Assembly (NCBI GenBank): GCA_012656075.1
Contig: JAAKBF010000047.1
Span: 248,001 to 312,000, forward strand
Origin: Phytophthora hibernalis
Lineage: Eukaryota; Oomycota; Peronosporomycetes; Peronosporales; Peronosporaceae
DNA length: 64,000 nt
Direction of reading: 5' to 3'
Numbering within the stretch: position 1 is the first letter of the stretch; every line of letters starts with the position of its first letter. Below, piece by piece: positions 1 to 10,772 of the stretch. The notes beneath the pieces were generated by a model that saw only the letters and a list, made by a program, of their open reading frames with translations, searched no databases and was not told the origin of the DNA. The position numbers and the translations under genes were made by a program.

Positions 1-2714
1 CCACGGCCATCAAGATGCACGCAACTCCCATGAAACCCACACCGATCTTCGACGAATGGAAGAAGCGGTGGTTCAGCTTCCAGTGATTTAGTCCGATGAC
101 CACGTACACAAACATAAAGATAAAGCCTGCGATTCCAGCCTTCAACACGATATCCAAATTTGAAGCAGCCGTAAACTCGTCATTTCCTGACGTCTCAGCA
201 GCAAAGAAAATATCGTACATCGTGTTGGTTTCCGCTTCCTTTTTCATTTGCGTGATCAAAGCACGTTCCCAAGCAATTGCATCAGCGTTCTTGGATGTGT
301 CCTGATGGTTAGACACCACAGCAGTAGAGAATAGTGTCGTCGCTTGATCCAGGTAAGTGTTGGCGTCCACTGTGTCAACATCCGCAGTAAACCCGCCAAG
401 ATACTTCTCCAGTTCCGTCATTGGAAGCCCGAATGACGACACACACGGGCAATCACTCATACTGGCCGGGATTGAGGATCTCGAGGCGTTGACCTGTACC
501 TGCAGCTCACTGCATACTTCAGTGTCCGCTCGCTCTGGGGCATTCACACAGTTGCCCAAGTGCTTGCCTACCAGACCATACGTCTCGTACACTTCAAAGT
601 GGTCCATGCTGTTCTGGAAGTATTGCGTAACGGAATTCACCTGGCAAGGCGAGGTCGAGGAGTCTTTGACGCAAATTTTGCTCAGTGTAATGCTATCGGA
701 AACAACTTCGTTTGCAACAATTTGCTGCAAACGGATCGCCTCTTTGATGTACGCCGACCTGGTCACTGTGCCACCGTCCTTAGTGGAAAGCACCAATCGC
801 TCTACTCGATCCACAGGTCCAAACATTTCACCAAAGCGAGTGCTCTCCTGGAAAACGGTGCTGCGCTCAGACACCCAAAGCTTCATCGAATCCGTCTCTA
901 CTTCCATGCGAACCAGACCGCTGGAGCAGCAAACGACAATCATCAATGAAAGTAAAATAATGTACAATGGGTGGTTTCCCATGGCGACAAAATCTCCCCA
1001 GCGCTTCAGCTGCTTCGTCAACTGGTCGTCCCAGCGTCCAATGCCCTTCAGTTGATCCAGGTTCACCAACGACAACATTCCAGGAGTCATAGGGTCGTTG
1101 ACAGGATCACTCAACACCGATTGCCGTTTCTTCTTGCCGTAGCGAGTGGAATACGCAAATCCGAGCGCCAACGCTGTTGCAGCGAAGAATGCGAACACAG
1201 CAAGGACGTAGTTCAGCACCTCAAAGCTGCCGCCTTCAGCGCGGGATGACAATTCTGTCAATAGAGATTCAAGCTTCCTATCTGCGCTAGAACCGCTGGT
1301 GCTTGTAGTGCTGTCGGAAGTGGCAGTGCTCCGATCATCCGACACCGAGGTGTTGCCAGTAATGTAGCAGGCCGACTCGTACTCGCGGCTGTCGTCATCA
1401 CTCACAGCACACAACGATCCGCACGTATCAACGCATGATCTAAGCCGCGTATCCATTGGTGCGAAGCAGTCCGTCGTGTTCCCACTACCACACGCACAAA
1501 TCTGTTCCTCCTGTTCAGCCGCCGAGAGTTGCTCCATCGTAGTGAAGTTAACCTGCGCTGGCGATCCCACGCCATCAAAGTTGTAGGCACCAAGGTACTC
1601 CAGCATCTCCGTTCCTGTCGTCGAGCAGTTATCCTCGTTCCCGCACACCAGCGGCATGAACCCCGTGTCGGCCTCACAAAGTCGTGCAGGTCGCGCATCA
1701 TGTCGCTGCCCACATAGTATGTGGCCTCTTCGATCGCAGGGAAGACCTCGTCCGCGTGGTCCGCATCTCCCTCCATGAGTCGCACCTGGGTCACATCCAC
1801 GAACAGGCTGTTGCTCGGGTGGCAGGTGAATTGGCACCACAGATTGCGCACGTTCTGCTTGCAGGACGTGCACTGTCCGGGTAGTTCACGGACTTGCAGA
1901 CTCAGCCTCTCGTACTGGGACTCGGTGCAGCACAGCAGGTCGTCTCCTTCCCCGATCACCGTCTCGTTGTACAGCATCGGACAGTCCAGCTGGAACTTGT
2001 CCTGATTGGTCTCAGACCACTGCGAGAAGTTGTTAGCGAAGCCCTGGGCGTTGGCCTCGTCCACTGCAATAGGAAAGTACTGAGCTGGCAGACCCGCGCC
2101 CGTCACGTTCACATAAGCAGCGTCGAAGGCCACGCAATGGCCGCTCGCCTGTGTATAGTCTCCCAGCACTGAGAGGCGCGTCACGTCGTCAAGACACTCG
2201 CGCGCGCCCGAGTATTTGCACGTCGTCAGCTGCTGCTGCAGCGTCACGAGCGCCGCGGCGTCTGCGTCCAGCGGCGTCTGCGCGGCCGCCGCCGTCTCGC
2301 TCCGGAGTCCGCGCAGATTTCCGCCTCCCCCACCACGACGCTGTTTATGATGGGCAGCATGGCGAGCACGAAGAGCGACGACGTCCAGAGCTGCGGCGGG
2401 TAGAAGCCGCTGCCCGCCATCTCGCTGGTCGTGCTCTTGACGCGCAGCAGCAGCGCGCGTCTCTTGGATCCGCGTCGCCATTGGACGCGCGCGAGGCCCG
2501 GCGCCTCCTCCTGGACGCTGCTAGCGACGCGACGACTGCGCAGGAAGCGACGGCCGTGGAACACCAGCGCCAGCCACAGGACGAAGGCCAGACCGGCAGA
2601 CACGAGACGCAGGTACGTGAAGAAGACGATGGACAACTCGGCGAACAGCGCCTCGAGCCACGCGCGGAAGCAGGGCGTGGCGATGGCGACACTTACTGCC
2701 GCAAACAGCCACAT
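1..2714 (-). CDS. NPC1-like sterol transporter, N-terminal part
   Basis: NPC1 proteins move sterol out of the late endosome or lysosome lumen. The N-terminal domain is clear: cysteine-rich, with the signature CTSCKQNVRNLWCQFTC near 1810-1860, followed by a stretch ending in a TM segment (about 1160-1220) and a second one near 920-970. The gene runs off the left edge, so the sterol-sensing domain and C-terminus are missing. Two frameshifts break the frame, near 2300 and near 1690. The second is fixed by one more T in the run at the DF-CEAD junction. Two starts are possible: 2714, giving a hydrophobic N-terminal extension, or 2420 (MAGSGFYPP), which gives an ordinary signal peptide before the NPC1 domain. 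I favour 2420, but the longer frame is open. Confidence 0.85.
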
Positions 2715-3728
2715 GCCGCCTCTTGTGAATCTGCGCTCTGATAGAGAAATGATGTCATAGATTGTATGGGGAGCTTCGCTGAAGAGAGGGGAGATAGTGC
2801 CACAGTGGCACGCAGGAAGCTCCGGTCAGTGCAGCACCGGGACATGGAGAGGGCACCCCTCTGAAATTGCATATTATGATGCTTTACTTTTATGTAGTAC
2901 TGGAGGTCATCACGCTGATTGGAACTTATTGTTGTATCTGGTCTATTAAAGATGAGTGTAAATACCTCCGCGTTATTTTCTTACAAAAATGAATATTATT
3001 ACAACTTATCATAAATGCGGATATCGGGTTCGGGAAGGAATTATTGGCGGAAAATTACTTGCAGTTTGTATGCCGACCTTTGCGACACCGTTTGACCGTC
3101 TGTCGCCGCCTGCCGCCAGCGATGAGGTCCTCGATTCGAGGACTCGACTCGAGTCTCGGGTTCACGTGCTCCGAGCGACGCTTGCGCTGCTATTTTCTTG
3201 TTGGAGTTCGGCTCTGTATCCTGTCATCGCAGCAGTGCCGGCGTCCTGACCGCCACGCGAGAAACGCTCGACTGCAGGATTCGTAGATCCCTGTGCGAAC
3301 TCGGCAGCAGGACTCTGCCGCTGCAGTTTTCTAGACTGGGTACGGCAGGTTCCATTTGGAAGAAGGCTGCTTCAAGCAGCGATCGAGGCAGACGCAGGGC
3401 GAATGGGCTTTTCACTTCGAGTTGCCCTTGTTGCGAAGGGACCAGATCCAACGTAGCAGACAGGCGGTGCGTCTGCCTTCCGTTTCTATAGGGAACCAAA
3501 GTCTCATGAATAGGGATTTGTACCATGTCGCAGACACCGAAACGGCCGTGCAACACGACGAAATTTCAGCTGAGCTGGACTTGTCTGGACTTGTTCACTG
3601 CGCGCCGACGCAGCGCTGAGTCATCGGATATCCACAGCTGCACCACCAGGATACGGTATTGTTGCAGTTGGTTGTTGCCTTTGACGGCGGTGCTATTACT
3701 GAGGTTCTAAGTCAAAAATCTACAGCCT
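2715..3728. other. intergenic, no gene supported
   Basis: About 1 kb between the NPC1-like gene start and the 3' end of the SET-domain gene. The part at 2860-3050 is AT-rich. Short open frames on both strands (for example minus 3224-3556) have no recognisable domain and no splice context. It should hold the NPC1 promoter and the SET-gene terminator. Confidence 0.5.
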
Positions 3729-5226
3729 CTACTCCATGTCTTCGTCGTCCGCCTCGCTCGTTGGACGCCGACGGTGTTGCGCCTCGGCCGCGTACAGCTG
3801 CCGGAGCTCCTCAGCCGTCTGCGGGGGCTTCTCCGCCAGTCGCTGCAGCTTACGCGTCGGCGAGCAGTCGGTGCCGCTCACCAGACATGAGATCTCAAAC
3901 GCGCGCGTACGCCTGGCTCGCGGCGGCAAGGTCTCCAAGCACCACCTGCACCTGCGCCAGGTTGTCGTAGTAGATGGTCTTCTCGTGGTGAGCCGTCGGC
4001 ACCACCACGTTCATGTAGGCGATAATGTGCTCCCAGACCTGCGCCAGCGTGCGGCGGTGATGGGCCATCTGCGCTTCTGCCTGGAAGGCGGTGGTCGCAG
4101 CGGCCTCGCAGCCAATGTTGTCCAGTGCCCAGAAGAGCAGATAGTGGCGTTCGTGCAGCACACCTTGGCGAACCACGGCGTCCACCTCGTCGAGACTCTC
4201 GGGAAATCCGTTCTCCAGCAGCTCCTGCTCCGCAGCCAAGATCCGCGTGTGCTCCGCGGCATCCGCGACTTTGCCGCATGATTGACAGCGCCACTCGAAC
4301 TGCAATTGGTTCGGTCCGATGCTGCTGCTAGCAACATTGGTGCGTACAGGACATGGCAGCATGACACCCTGCGGACAATTCCCAGACAAACACCAGACAG
4401 CGCGTGTGGGGTCCGGCAACGAGACGCACGCATCACACGTGCACACAAATCCGTACGACTCGAACAGAGTCTCCTGGCGCTCGGACGTCGGGCGGTAGAA
4501 GAAGTTCCCGTAGTCGATGGACAGCGCGTCGCCCGGCGCAATGGGGCGGATCGCAGTCATCCACAGCGTCGAGTCGAACGTCGTGAAGCTGCAGTTGGGC
4601 AGGCAGTTGTGCTCCATGCGGCACGCCGACAGGAACAGCGCCGAGCCTCCGAGGTTCTCGAGCTCGTGCGAGTTGGTGTTCAATACGCCGATGAGCGTAG
4701 CCATCTGCTGGTCCGAGAAGCCCGTGGGGAAGATGTCCGGTAGCTGCCGACGCAGTTGCGAGGCTGCATTTACAGCCCGTTTTTGGCCAGCCCAAGTGAG
4801 TCCCAGCACTTCGTCCAGCACGTGCGGGTCGCGCTCGTACATGGCGAGACACTTGAGGACGCAGCGCGCGCGGTCCACCTCCTCGATGCCGTCGATGGTC
4901 TCCATTATCCTCACGACCACGTTCCGACGCCCCACGTTGTCCTGCAGCCGCGTCGAGTACATGACCTTGGGTGCACCTGTACGCTCGCAATGACAGCGAT
5001 GACGGGAGTCCACCGTAACGTTGCTGGAGGCCATAGTCGCAGCCGAGCGGAGCTCCTCGCATCCGCCACACAGATCCGTGCTCCACGGAGCCGCCACAAA
5101 CGCCTGCTCGCTGAAAATCACCTGGCCCGGCTGGAAAGCGCGCTCACTGAAAACCACTTTGCCCTTCTCGGGGTCCTGCGCCACACGCACGCCGCACACA
5201 GCGAAGGCCGGAGCAGTAGCAGCCAT
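3729..5226 (-). CDS. SMYD-like SET-domain protein, probable lysine methyltransferase
   Basis: About 500 residues. It starts at the ATG at 5226 (MAATAPAF); a frame running further upstream to 5367 is probably 5'UTR. The SET core is split as in SMYD proteins: an N-terminal strand region (KGKVVFSERAF), then the cofactor motif ACRMEHNCLPNC (the SET NHSCxPN motif with E-H-N-C), DYGNFF, and a post-SET Cys cluster (CTCDAC plus CQSC). A Cys/His-rich insert follows the first SET part in the MYND position, but the Cys spacing is not a full MYND finger. A frameshift near 3900 moves the last 57 residues, which end in an acidic tail, into another frame. Family knowledge points to a nuclear or cytosolic methyltransferase; the substrate is unknown. 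Confidence 0.8.
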
Positions 5227-5720
5227 GATGATGTCCGTATCCGTCGAGTGGAATACCTGCCAATGCTTTGATTGACTTGATGTTTGTATGGTTGCCAGTT
5301 GAGGAAGACTTGGCAATGCGCCTCGGTGACTTGAAGACTTGGTGCTGTGTACGTGCGTCACTTGCATTTTCTAACGCTCTATTTATTTAAAAGGGACATC
5401 CTGCTTTGCCTTGCTTCTAGGCGCGTCCGCAAACGCCACGGAGCTCGCGCCGACAAGCTTAATCCAAAAACGCGCCATTTTGCTTGCTACCTTTTAACTT
5501 CCTGCAGCTTCGCTCCTGCTCGACTTGCTTGCTTGATGGTGGCTTCGTATAACTTCGTCTCTCTTGTCGTAGCTCGGGATCCCGTTTCCTTCACCGAACG
5601 CCCACATGTCCGGAATACACAACATGTACAGTGCTCGTCCAGTCCACAAGTCACTCGAAGCGCCCACCAACGCAGCAGCAGCAGCCTTGACAGCGGCGAC
5701 AGCTCCTCGCCATGCTTTAC
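5227..5720. other. intergenic between kinase 3' end and SET gene
   Basis: Holds the SET-gene promoter and 5'UTR plus the kinase 3'UTR. I see no gene. Short open frames here carry no domain. Confidence 0.5.
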
Positions 5721-6862
5721 CTAAATATACGGGGTGGACGACACATCGACCTTCGACTGGGACGTGTTGGATCCGTACGAAAGTGTCGGAGCCTCGTATG
5801 TGAAGCCTGTGAACATGCTCTTGGGCAGCCGGAGCCGCCTGAAGATTTGCTCAGTGGGGTGCCGCTCACGGGCAGCTCCGTGAACTCCTTGTCGAAGTTG
5901 GACGTGTCTCCCTCCTCCTTGGACTGCGGGTCTGACGGCTTGAAGGGCGGCTCGGCCCACAGTAGGCCGTCCCAGTCCACGGTGCGGAAGAATCGGTGCG
6001 CCTTGACGTCGCCCGCGCCACGACTGCCCAGCCGCTTCTCTGGCTCGCGGTGCAGCAGCGACTGGATGAGCGACGCCGCGTCACGACTCAAGTAGTTGGG
6101 GATCTCCAACGGCGCCTCGCGGATGCGCGCGAAGAGCTCCTGGCGGTTGCGCGTGTACCAGGGCGGCAGGCCCGTGAGCATCTCGTAGAGCACCATGCCA
6201 AGTCCCCACCAGTCCACCGCCGTGCCGTGGCCCTTGCGCGCCAGCACTTCAGGCGCCAAGTACTCTGGCGTGCCGCACAGCGACGTGGCGCCGCTGCCGA
6301 TCTCCGTGACCTCGTCCTTGGCGAGGCCGAAGTCCGCTAGCTTGATGTGGCCCATCTCGTCCAGAAGAATGTTCTCGGGCTTGAGGTCGCGGTACACGAC
6401 GCCGAGCGAGTGCAGGTGCTCGAGAGCCACGACGAGCTCGGCCGCGTAGAAGCGGGCCATCTCCTCGTCGAACTTGCCCATGCGCGAGAGGTGGAAGAAG
6501 AGCTCTCCGCCGGGGCAGTAGTCGAGCACGAAGTAGAGCTTGGCCTGCGTCTGGAAGGCGTAGTGCAGCCCCACGATGAACGGGTGGCTGGCCACGCTCA
6601 GCACGCGACGCTCCGTCTTAGTGTGCTCCACCTGCTTGCGCTTGAGCAGATGGGACTTGGTCAGGATCTTCATGGCGAACACCTTGCTGTTGTTCTTCTT
6701 GCGCACGAGCGTCACCTTGCCGAACGAGCCCTTGCCGATCACGCGGATGAGCGAGAAGTCCTCGAGGCAGATCTTGTCGTCGAAGTTCGTGCTCTCCACG
6801 AGCGCGTTGAGCTCCGTGGCCAGCGCGCCGTCGGACAGCGGCACCTCGTCAGGCGAGCTCAT
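5721..6862 (-). CDS. AGC-family Ser/Thr protein kinase (Akt/S6K/RSK-like)
   Basis: About 380 residues, starting at the ATG at 6862 (MSSPDEVPL). Every catalytic element is present: glycine loop GKGSFGKV, FAMKIL lysine, YRDLKPEN catalytic loop, DFGLAKDE, activation segment SLCGTPEYLAPEVL and the AGC tail. The tail has a turn-motif-like VSGTP. After a frameshift near 5850 (one C short in the run before ACTGAG) it continues to a hydrophobic motif, MFTGFTYEAP, matching FxxF[ST][YF]. The family is activated by PDK1 at the activation loop and at the hydrophobic motif. The N-terminus is only about 35 residues with no PH or C2 domain, so it is closer to S6K/SGK in build than to Akt. Read unshifted, the protein would lose its hydrophobic motif. 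Confidence 0.92.
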
Positions 6863-7114
6863 GCTGTTAGTCTGTAGTCTGTAGTCTGTGGAAGGTAAAA
6901 CGAGCGGTCTGCCGTAGTAGGTTGCGGAATGACGACACTCGAGTCCTGCGCGAAAGACGATGTCTTATTGCTCGACCAGTTCGACTGGTCTTTTGGTCCG
7001 ATCTCGCCCTCTCCCCTCTGACTCTAAGATGCGGCATAATAGGTTTATGTGTCTACACACCAAGCCTCTCCTACCGCATAACACGACCTCCTAAACGCCG
7101 GCAGCCAATTGACC
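6863..7114. promoter_or_regulatory. divergent promoter, AGC kinase / PHD protein
   Basis: The 250-bp gap between two head-to-head genes must carry both promoters. An imperfect short repeat, TAGTCTGTAG, lies just upstream of the kinase ATG. No TATA box is evident. Confidence 0.5.
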
Positions 7115-8710
7115 ATGAATATGGCTGAGGAGCTCTTCGAGGGCGAGAGCGACGCCGCGTCCTCGGGCGTGAACCGCGTCTTCCCGACGCACCCCACGTG
7201 GGACCAGCGTCGTCAACTGGCCGTGGACATCTCCAACCTGGCGCCGCCCGATCTCCCGGGCGTGCTGCTGCTCATCCGCAACTACGTCAAGGTGTTGGAG
7301 ATGCGCGAACTGCTACCGAGCGAACAGCGCGTGCTTCCGTGGGACGCGCAGCACGCAGAGCTACGACTGCCTGGCGCTGAACAATCTGACGCCATCCAGC
7401 TGCAGTGCGGCTTCCGATTGGACCACGCAGACGACGAGCTACTGCGTCAGCTGCGCCAGTACGTGGACGACTGCTACGTGCCGCACTATGTGCCTAAAGA
7501 GAACTGCAGCATCTGCGAGGGTCTGTGGTCCTGTGGTCGTGTACTCTACTGCGGCAATGATTCCTGCACTGTGAGAGTGCATGAAGAGTGCTTCGGCGTC
7601 GTCGTGAGGGAGCAGGACGACGGGCCGTGGCGCTGTCCCTCGTGTCTGCTCGGCAAGCAACTCGTGTGCGCCATCTGCATGCAGATCGGAGGTGCGCTCA
7701 AGCCTCTGGCAGTGTCGGATACGGCCGCGACCGACGAGCAGAAGTGGGCCCACGTGCTGTGCGCTGGCCATCCCCGAGCTGCTCATGAGAGACGTGCCGA
7801 GCATGGAACCCGTCGACGGCTTCGAGGAGATCGAAAACGGCAGATTCCGGTACCTGTGCGCCATCTGCCGTAAACGCGGCGGCGCCTCGGTCATCTGCGA
7901 ACAGGAGGGCTGCAATGTGGGCGTGCACCCGCAGTGCGCGGCAGACGCAGGGCTCATGATCGGCAACGAAGGCAACTTGCTCGGCGTCTACTGTGACAAA
8001 CACTTGCCGACGTCGCGCATCCGGGAGCCAAGCGCTGGATCAGTGATGAAGATTTAGTCGAGGAGATCATGAGCGAGTACTCCATCGACGACGACTTTGA
8101 AGATGAAAACTTTGGCACGCCATACTACAGCGACGCTGATCGCTACGCGTTCATGCTCGAGTCGACGCCGTACCTGCACTGCAAGCAGAAGCTGTTGGGA
8201 TCTACGGCCACGCTGCACTTTGGACCATCACCCTTTTCTGAAGCGACTGCTCCTCCGAGTGATATTGACCGCAAGCTGTTTACTGGGGCCAAGGTTACTG
8301 CAAACGCCTTCACACCACCTGCAATGGTAGTCCAGGGTATGACTACGCAGCGTCCGGTCACTTTTCCGCCGCCTGGACAACCTTCGGTCGAGGAGCGACT
8401 GGGATTGCCCGAGTTCCCGAAGGGGAGACATGTGGTTGGAGCTATCGTGGACTATTTAGCCAAGGCGCAGGACGAGTGGCAACGAGCGCGCGTGATGGAG
8501 TGGGATAAGGAGAAGAACATGCATCTCGTGCAGATTGTGGCATCTGAACAGAAGATATGGGCAAAGCTGGACGTGGATAACACCTTGGTGTTGTACCTTC
8601 CGGACGAGGAGAATATTGTGGATGGCCCAATTGTGAAGCTCGTCCGTCCAGTGACCCAGGGCGCCGTGCAGTGGCGTCCGAAGCCGCGCCAGTTTGCACC
8701 AGCAACATGA
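7115..8710 (+). CDS. PHD + extended-PHD zinc-finger protein (JADE/BRPF/AF10-type reader)
   Basis: About 530 residues, ATG at 7115 (a second in-frame ATG at 7121). The order is an N-terminal unknown region, a PHD finger from CSICEG to CPSC (about 7505-7650), a zinc knuckle starting CAICMQIGG, and a second PHD with CAICRKRGG and VHPQCAADAG (7855-7990). A PHD followed by an extended PHD is the histone-reading block of JADE, BRPF and AF10/AF17 proteins. The C-terminal 200 residues include a region (WQRARVMEWDKEKN) reminiscent of Tudor/chromo barrels. No bromodomain or HAT domain is present. Frameshifts occur near 7765 and near 8022 (one C short). A role in a chromatin complex is inferred from the domains. 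Confidence 0.85.
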
Positions 8711-9037
8711 AAATCCGGTAAGGAGGCGATTTAGGAAAGCAGGATGGTAGCTGCGATCGGGTAAGGAACCCAACTGCTGGTGAAGCATTTTTTTATCTAT
8801 CATGGTCGAGATGGTTGTTTGTGTGTGGTCCTGCTGTATGGGATCGGCAGGCGGCAAAAGCTTCACAAGCAACGGTCGGATCTCGTGGGCGAAGAGCAAG
8901 CTTGGTGAGCTCCAACTACCAGCATTGTCAAACATCGTGGCAGGAAAAGCGACCAGCGTCTGGTCTCAGTTGTCGAGAGCACCCTTACTTAGCTTCCAGT
9001 TCCCAACGTGCAGCTGAGCAAGCAAGTCGCAGTGAAG
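8711..9037. other. intergenic, promoter region of the MLF-like gene
   Basis: About 330 bp between two plus-strand genes. No coding frame is supported. Confidence 0.5.
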
Positions 9038-9781
9038 ATGTTCCGTTCGAACTGGGATATAGTGTCGCCGTTCTCGTGGCTGGACTCGCTGGCCGACGAG
9101 GAGGAGTTCATGCGTGGCTTCGACAAGCGCCGCCCGTCGACGCGCTTCGTGATCTTCCCTCATTCTCACGAGCATGGTCTCGAGGACGAACCGATGACTG
9201 GACCTGCCAAGCAAGAAGAGCATGAAGAGGAGGAAGAAGAGATGGAGATGGAGGATTCGTCCGCGGCTAAGGATCAGAAGCTCATGGCCGACAACTTCTT
9301 CGACGACCTGCCCGTGGGCGCGAAGCTTATGGACACGCAGGTGCCTCCAAACGTGTCACCGCCCGGGTCCAAGACGAAGGATGGCTACTCATTCTTCACG
9401 TACTCGTACAGCACGTGTCTGACCGCGGACGACAATGGCCGTCGAGTGAACAGCACGCGCCGCCGCTACGAGGACTCGGCGGGGCGGCTGAAGGCGCAGC
9501 ACAAGCGCCAGATAGGCACGTGTGCGCTGGAGTCGACGTGGAAGCGCGCGTCGAAGCAGGACGAGGGCACGCACGACCACAAGGTGTCGTCCGGCTCGGT
9601 GGAGAGCTTCGAGAAGGCCTGGAAGAATACGCCATTCGGCGTCGCTGAGGAACAGGCCAAGGCCCACGGCGCCAAGCAGCAGAGCGTGCTGCCGGACCAG
9701 CCCCGGCTCAGGAGCTGCCCTGAGCAGCAAAGTGGACCATTGTTGCGCGCCAAGGGGTGCAAGTTGAAGTTGACACGATGA
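9038..9781 (+). CDS. myeloid-leukemia-factor-like protein
   Basis: 247 residues starting at the ATG at 9038 (MFRSNWDIV). An acidic stretch (EEHEEEEEEMEMED) precedes a conserved-looking core: YSFFTYSYSTC, then VNSTRRRYEDSAGRLKAQH, then EGTHDHKVSSG. The Tyr/Ser-rich strand followed by an Arg-rich helix and a short terminal motif resembles the MLF1/MLF2 family of small eukaryotic adaptor proteins, but similarity was judged by eye only. The remainder looks disordered and has no TM segment. No introns are seen. If it is not MLF, it is an oomycete protein of unknown role. Confidence 0.5.
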   Translation: MFRSNWDIVSPFSWLDSLADEEEFMRGFDKRRPSTRFVIFPHSHEHGLEDEPMTGPAKQEEHEEEEEEMEMEDSSAAKDQKLMADNFFDDLPVGAKLMDTQVPPNVSPPGSKTKDGYSFFTYSYSTCLTADDNGRRVNSTRRRYEDSAGRLKAQHKRQIGTCALESTWKRASKQDEGTHDHKVSSGSVESFEKAWKNTPFGVAEEQAKAHGAKQQSVLPDQPRLRSCPEQQSGPLLRAKGCKLKLTR

Positions 9782-10026
9782 GAAGCACTTGATGTGCATG
9801 AACCCCTGCTAATGCATTTACGCTGAACCCTTGCAGCCTTGCTCTTCCTTGTGTCGAGTCCGTCGTGGTCTGCGCTATACATATAGGTTTGTACAGTATC
9901 AGTTCGATGTTTGAGATCATTTTCCATTCGACAGCTCGAACACAACGGAGGTCGACGTAGGACGCAGAGACACCTCCACGCGACACCGAGAGCAATCACG
10001 GCCCTTTTACTTTGAAGTTCCGATGT

Positions 10027-10043
10027 TTCATTTTCTATTCGGC
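10027..10043 (+). promoter_or_regulatory. oomycete initiator-like element before Ssu72
   Basis: TTTCATTTTCTATTCGG contains TTCATTTT, an exact fit to the oomycete initiator YTCANTYY, followed by a pyrimidine-rich flank. It lies about 60 bp before the ATG at 10092 and argues that transcription starts here, so the upstream in-frame ATG at 10023 is not used. Confidence 0.5.
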
Positions 10044-10091
10044 CACAAGGAGAGCAAGCGAAAGCACAGGAAGAGCCAACAGAGCAACAGC

Positions 10092-10772
10092 ATGCAGAGC
10101 GCCGAGTCTAGCCGCCCCATGTTCGCCATGGTGTGCGCCAACAATGTGAACCGCAGTGCCGCTGCCCACGAAAGTCTCAGCGCCGCGGGGCTGCGCGTGT
10201 GCTCGTACGGCGCCGGCCGACGGGTGACATTCCCAGGAAGAACCAGCACCGACGCACGCACGTTCAAGTTCCTCACGCCCTACGCGGACATGCACAGCAT
10301 CTTGCAGAAGGAGGACGCCGCGTTATTCTCGGGCAACGGCGTGCTGCAGATCCTGGAGCGCGATATGCCGATCAAGGCGGCGCCCGAGCGCTGGCAGAGT
10401 CTCTGCAACAAGCAGCTTCTGGGCATCGACGTGGTCGTGTGTCTGGACTACGTCATGTTCCTGACCGTCCTGGAGGGTGAGTTAGTCTCTCCTTAGTTAT
10501 CCATGTCTATGATGGAATTGCTAACGTGAGTGTCGCGCAGACATCCAGATGCGCATTCGACTAAGTTTCAAGGCCAAGCAGCTCCACATCATCTGCCTCG
10601 ACACGGCAGACACCCCGAGGACGCCGTGAGTGGAGGCGAGCAAGTGCTCGGCCTCTGCCGCGAGCTCAACGTCCCGGCGGACGAGCTCACGGAGGAGTTT
10701 GTGAAGACAGAGGTGGAGAAGTTCGAGAAAGAGCATGATCTGCAGTTGTTCTACCTGGGGCTGCACATGTGA
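10092..10772 (+). CDS. SSU72: Ssu72, RNA polymerase II CTD Ser5-phosphatase
   Basis: Ssu72 removes phosphate from Ser5 of the Pol II C-terminal repeat and works with the cleavage/polyadenylation machinery. The Cys-phosphatase loop CANNVNRS sits 15 residues after the ATG at 10092, the usual distance. It is followed by SYGAGRRVTFPG and the C-terminal block ending LQLFYLGLHM. Exon 1 ends at 10476; the intron is 10477-10540 (GTGAG...GCGCAG, branch CTAAC); exon 2 begins with the D of EDIQMR. A frameshift near 10615 (one C short in ACCCCGAG) separates the first part of exon 2 from its end. An alternative ATG at 10023 would add 23 basic residues, but an initiator-like element overlaps it. Confidence 0.93.

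Noticed and set aside
3224..3556. 110-residue minus-strand frame
   Set aside because: No recognisable domain, splice context or promoter; likely chance.
6347..6877. 176-residue plus-strand frame over the kinase
   Set aside because: The minus strand encodes every kinase motif in this interval; the plus frame has no domain.
10023..10091. Upstream ATG of Ssu72 as the start
   Set aside because: It coincides with an initiator-like element and adds a basic extension not typical of the family.
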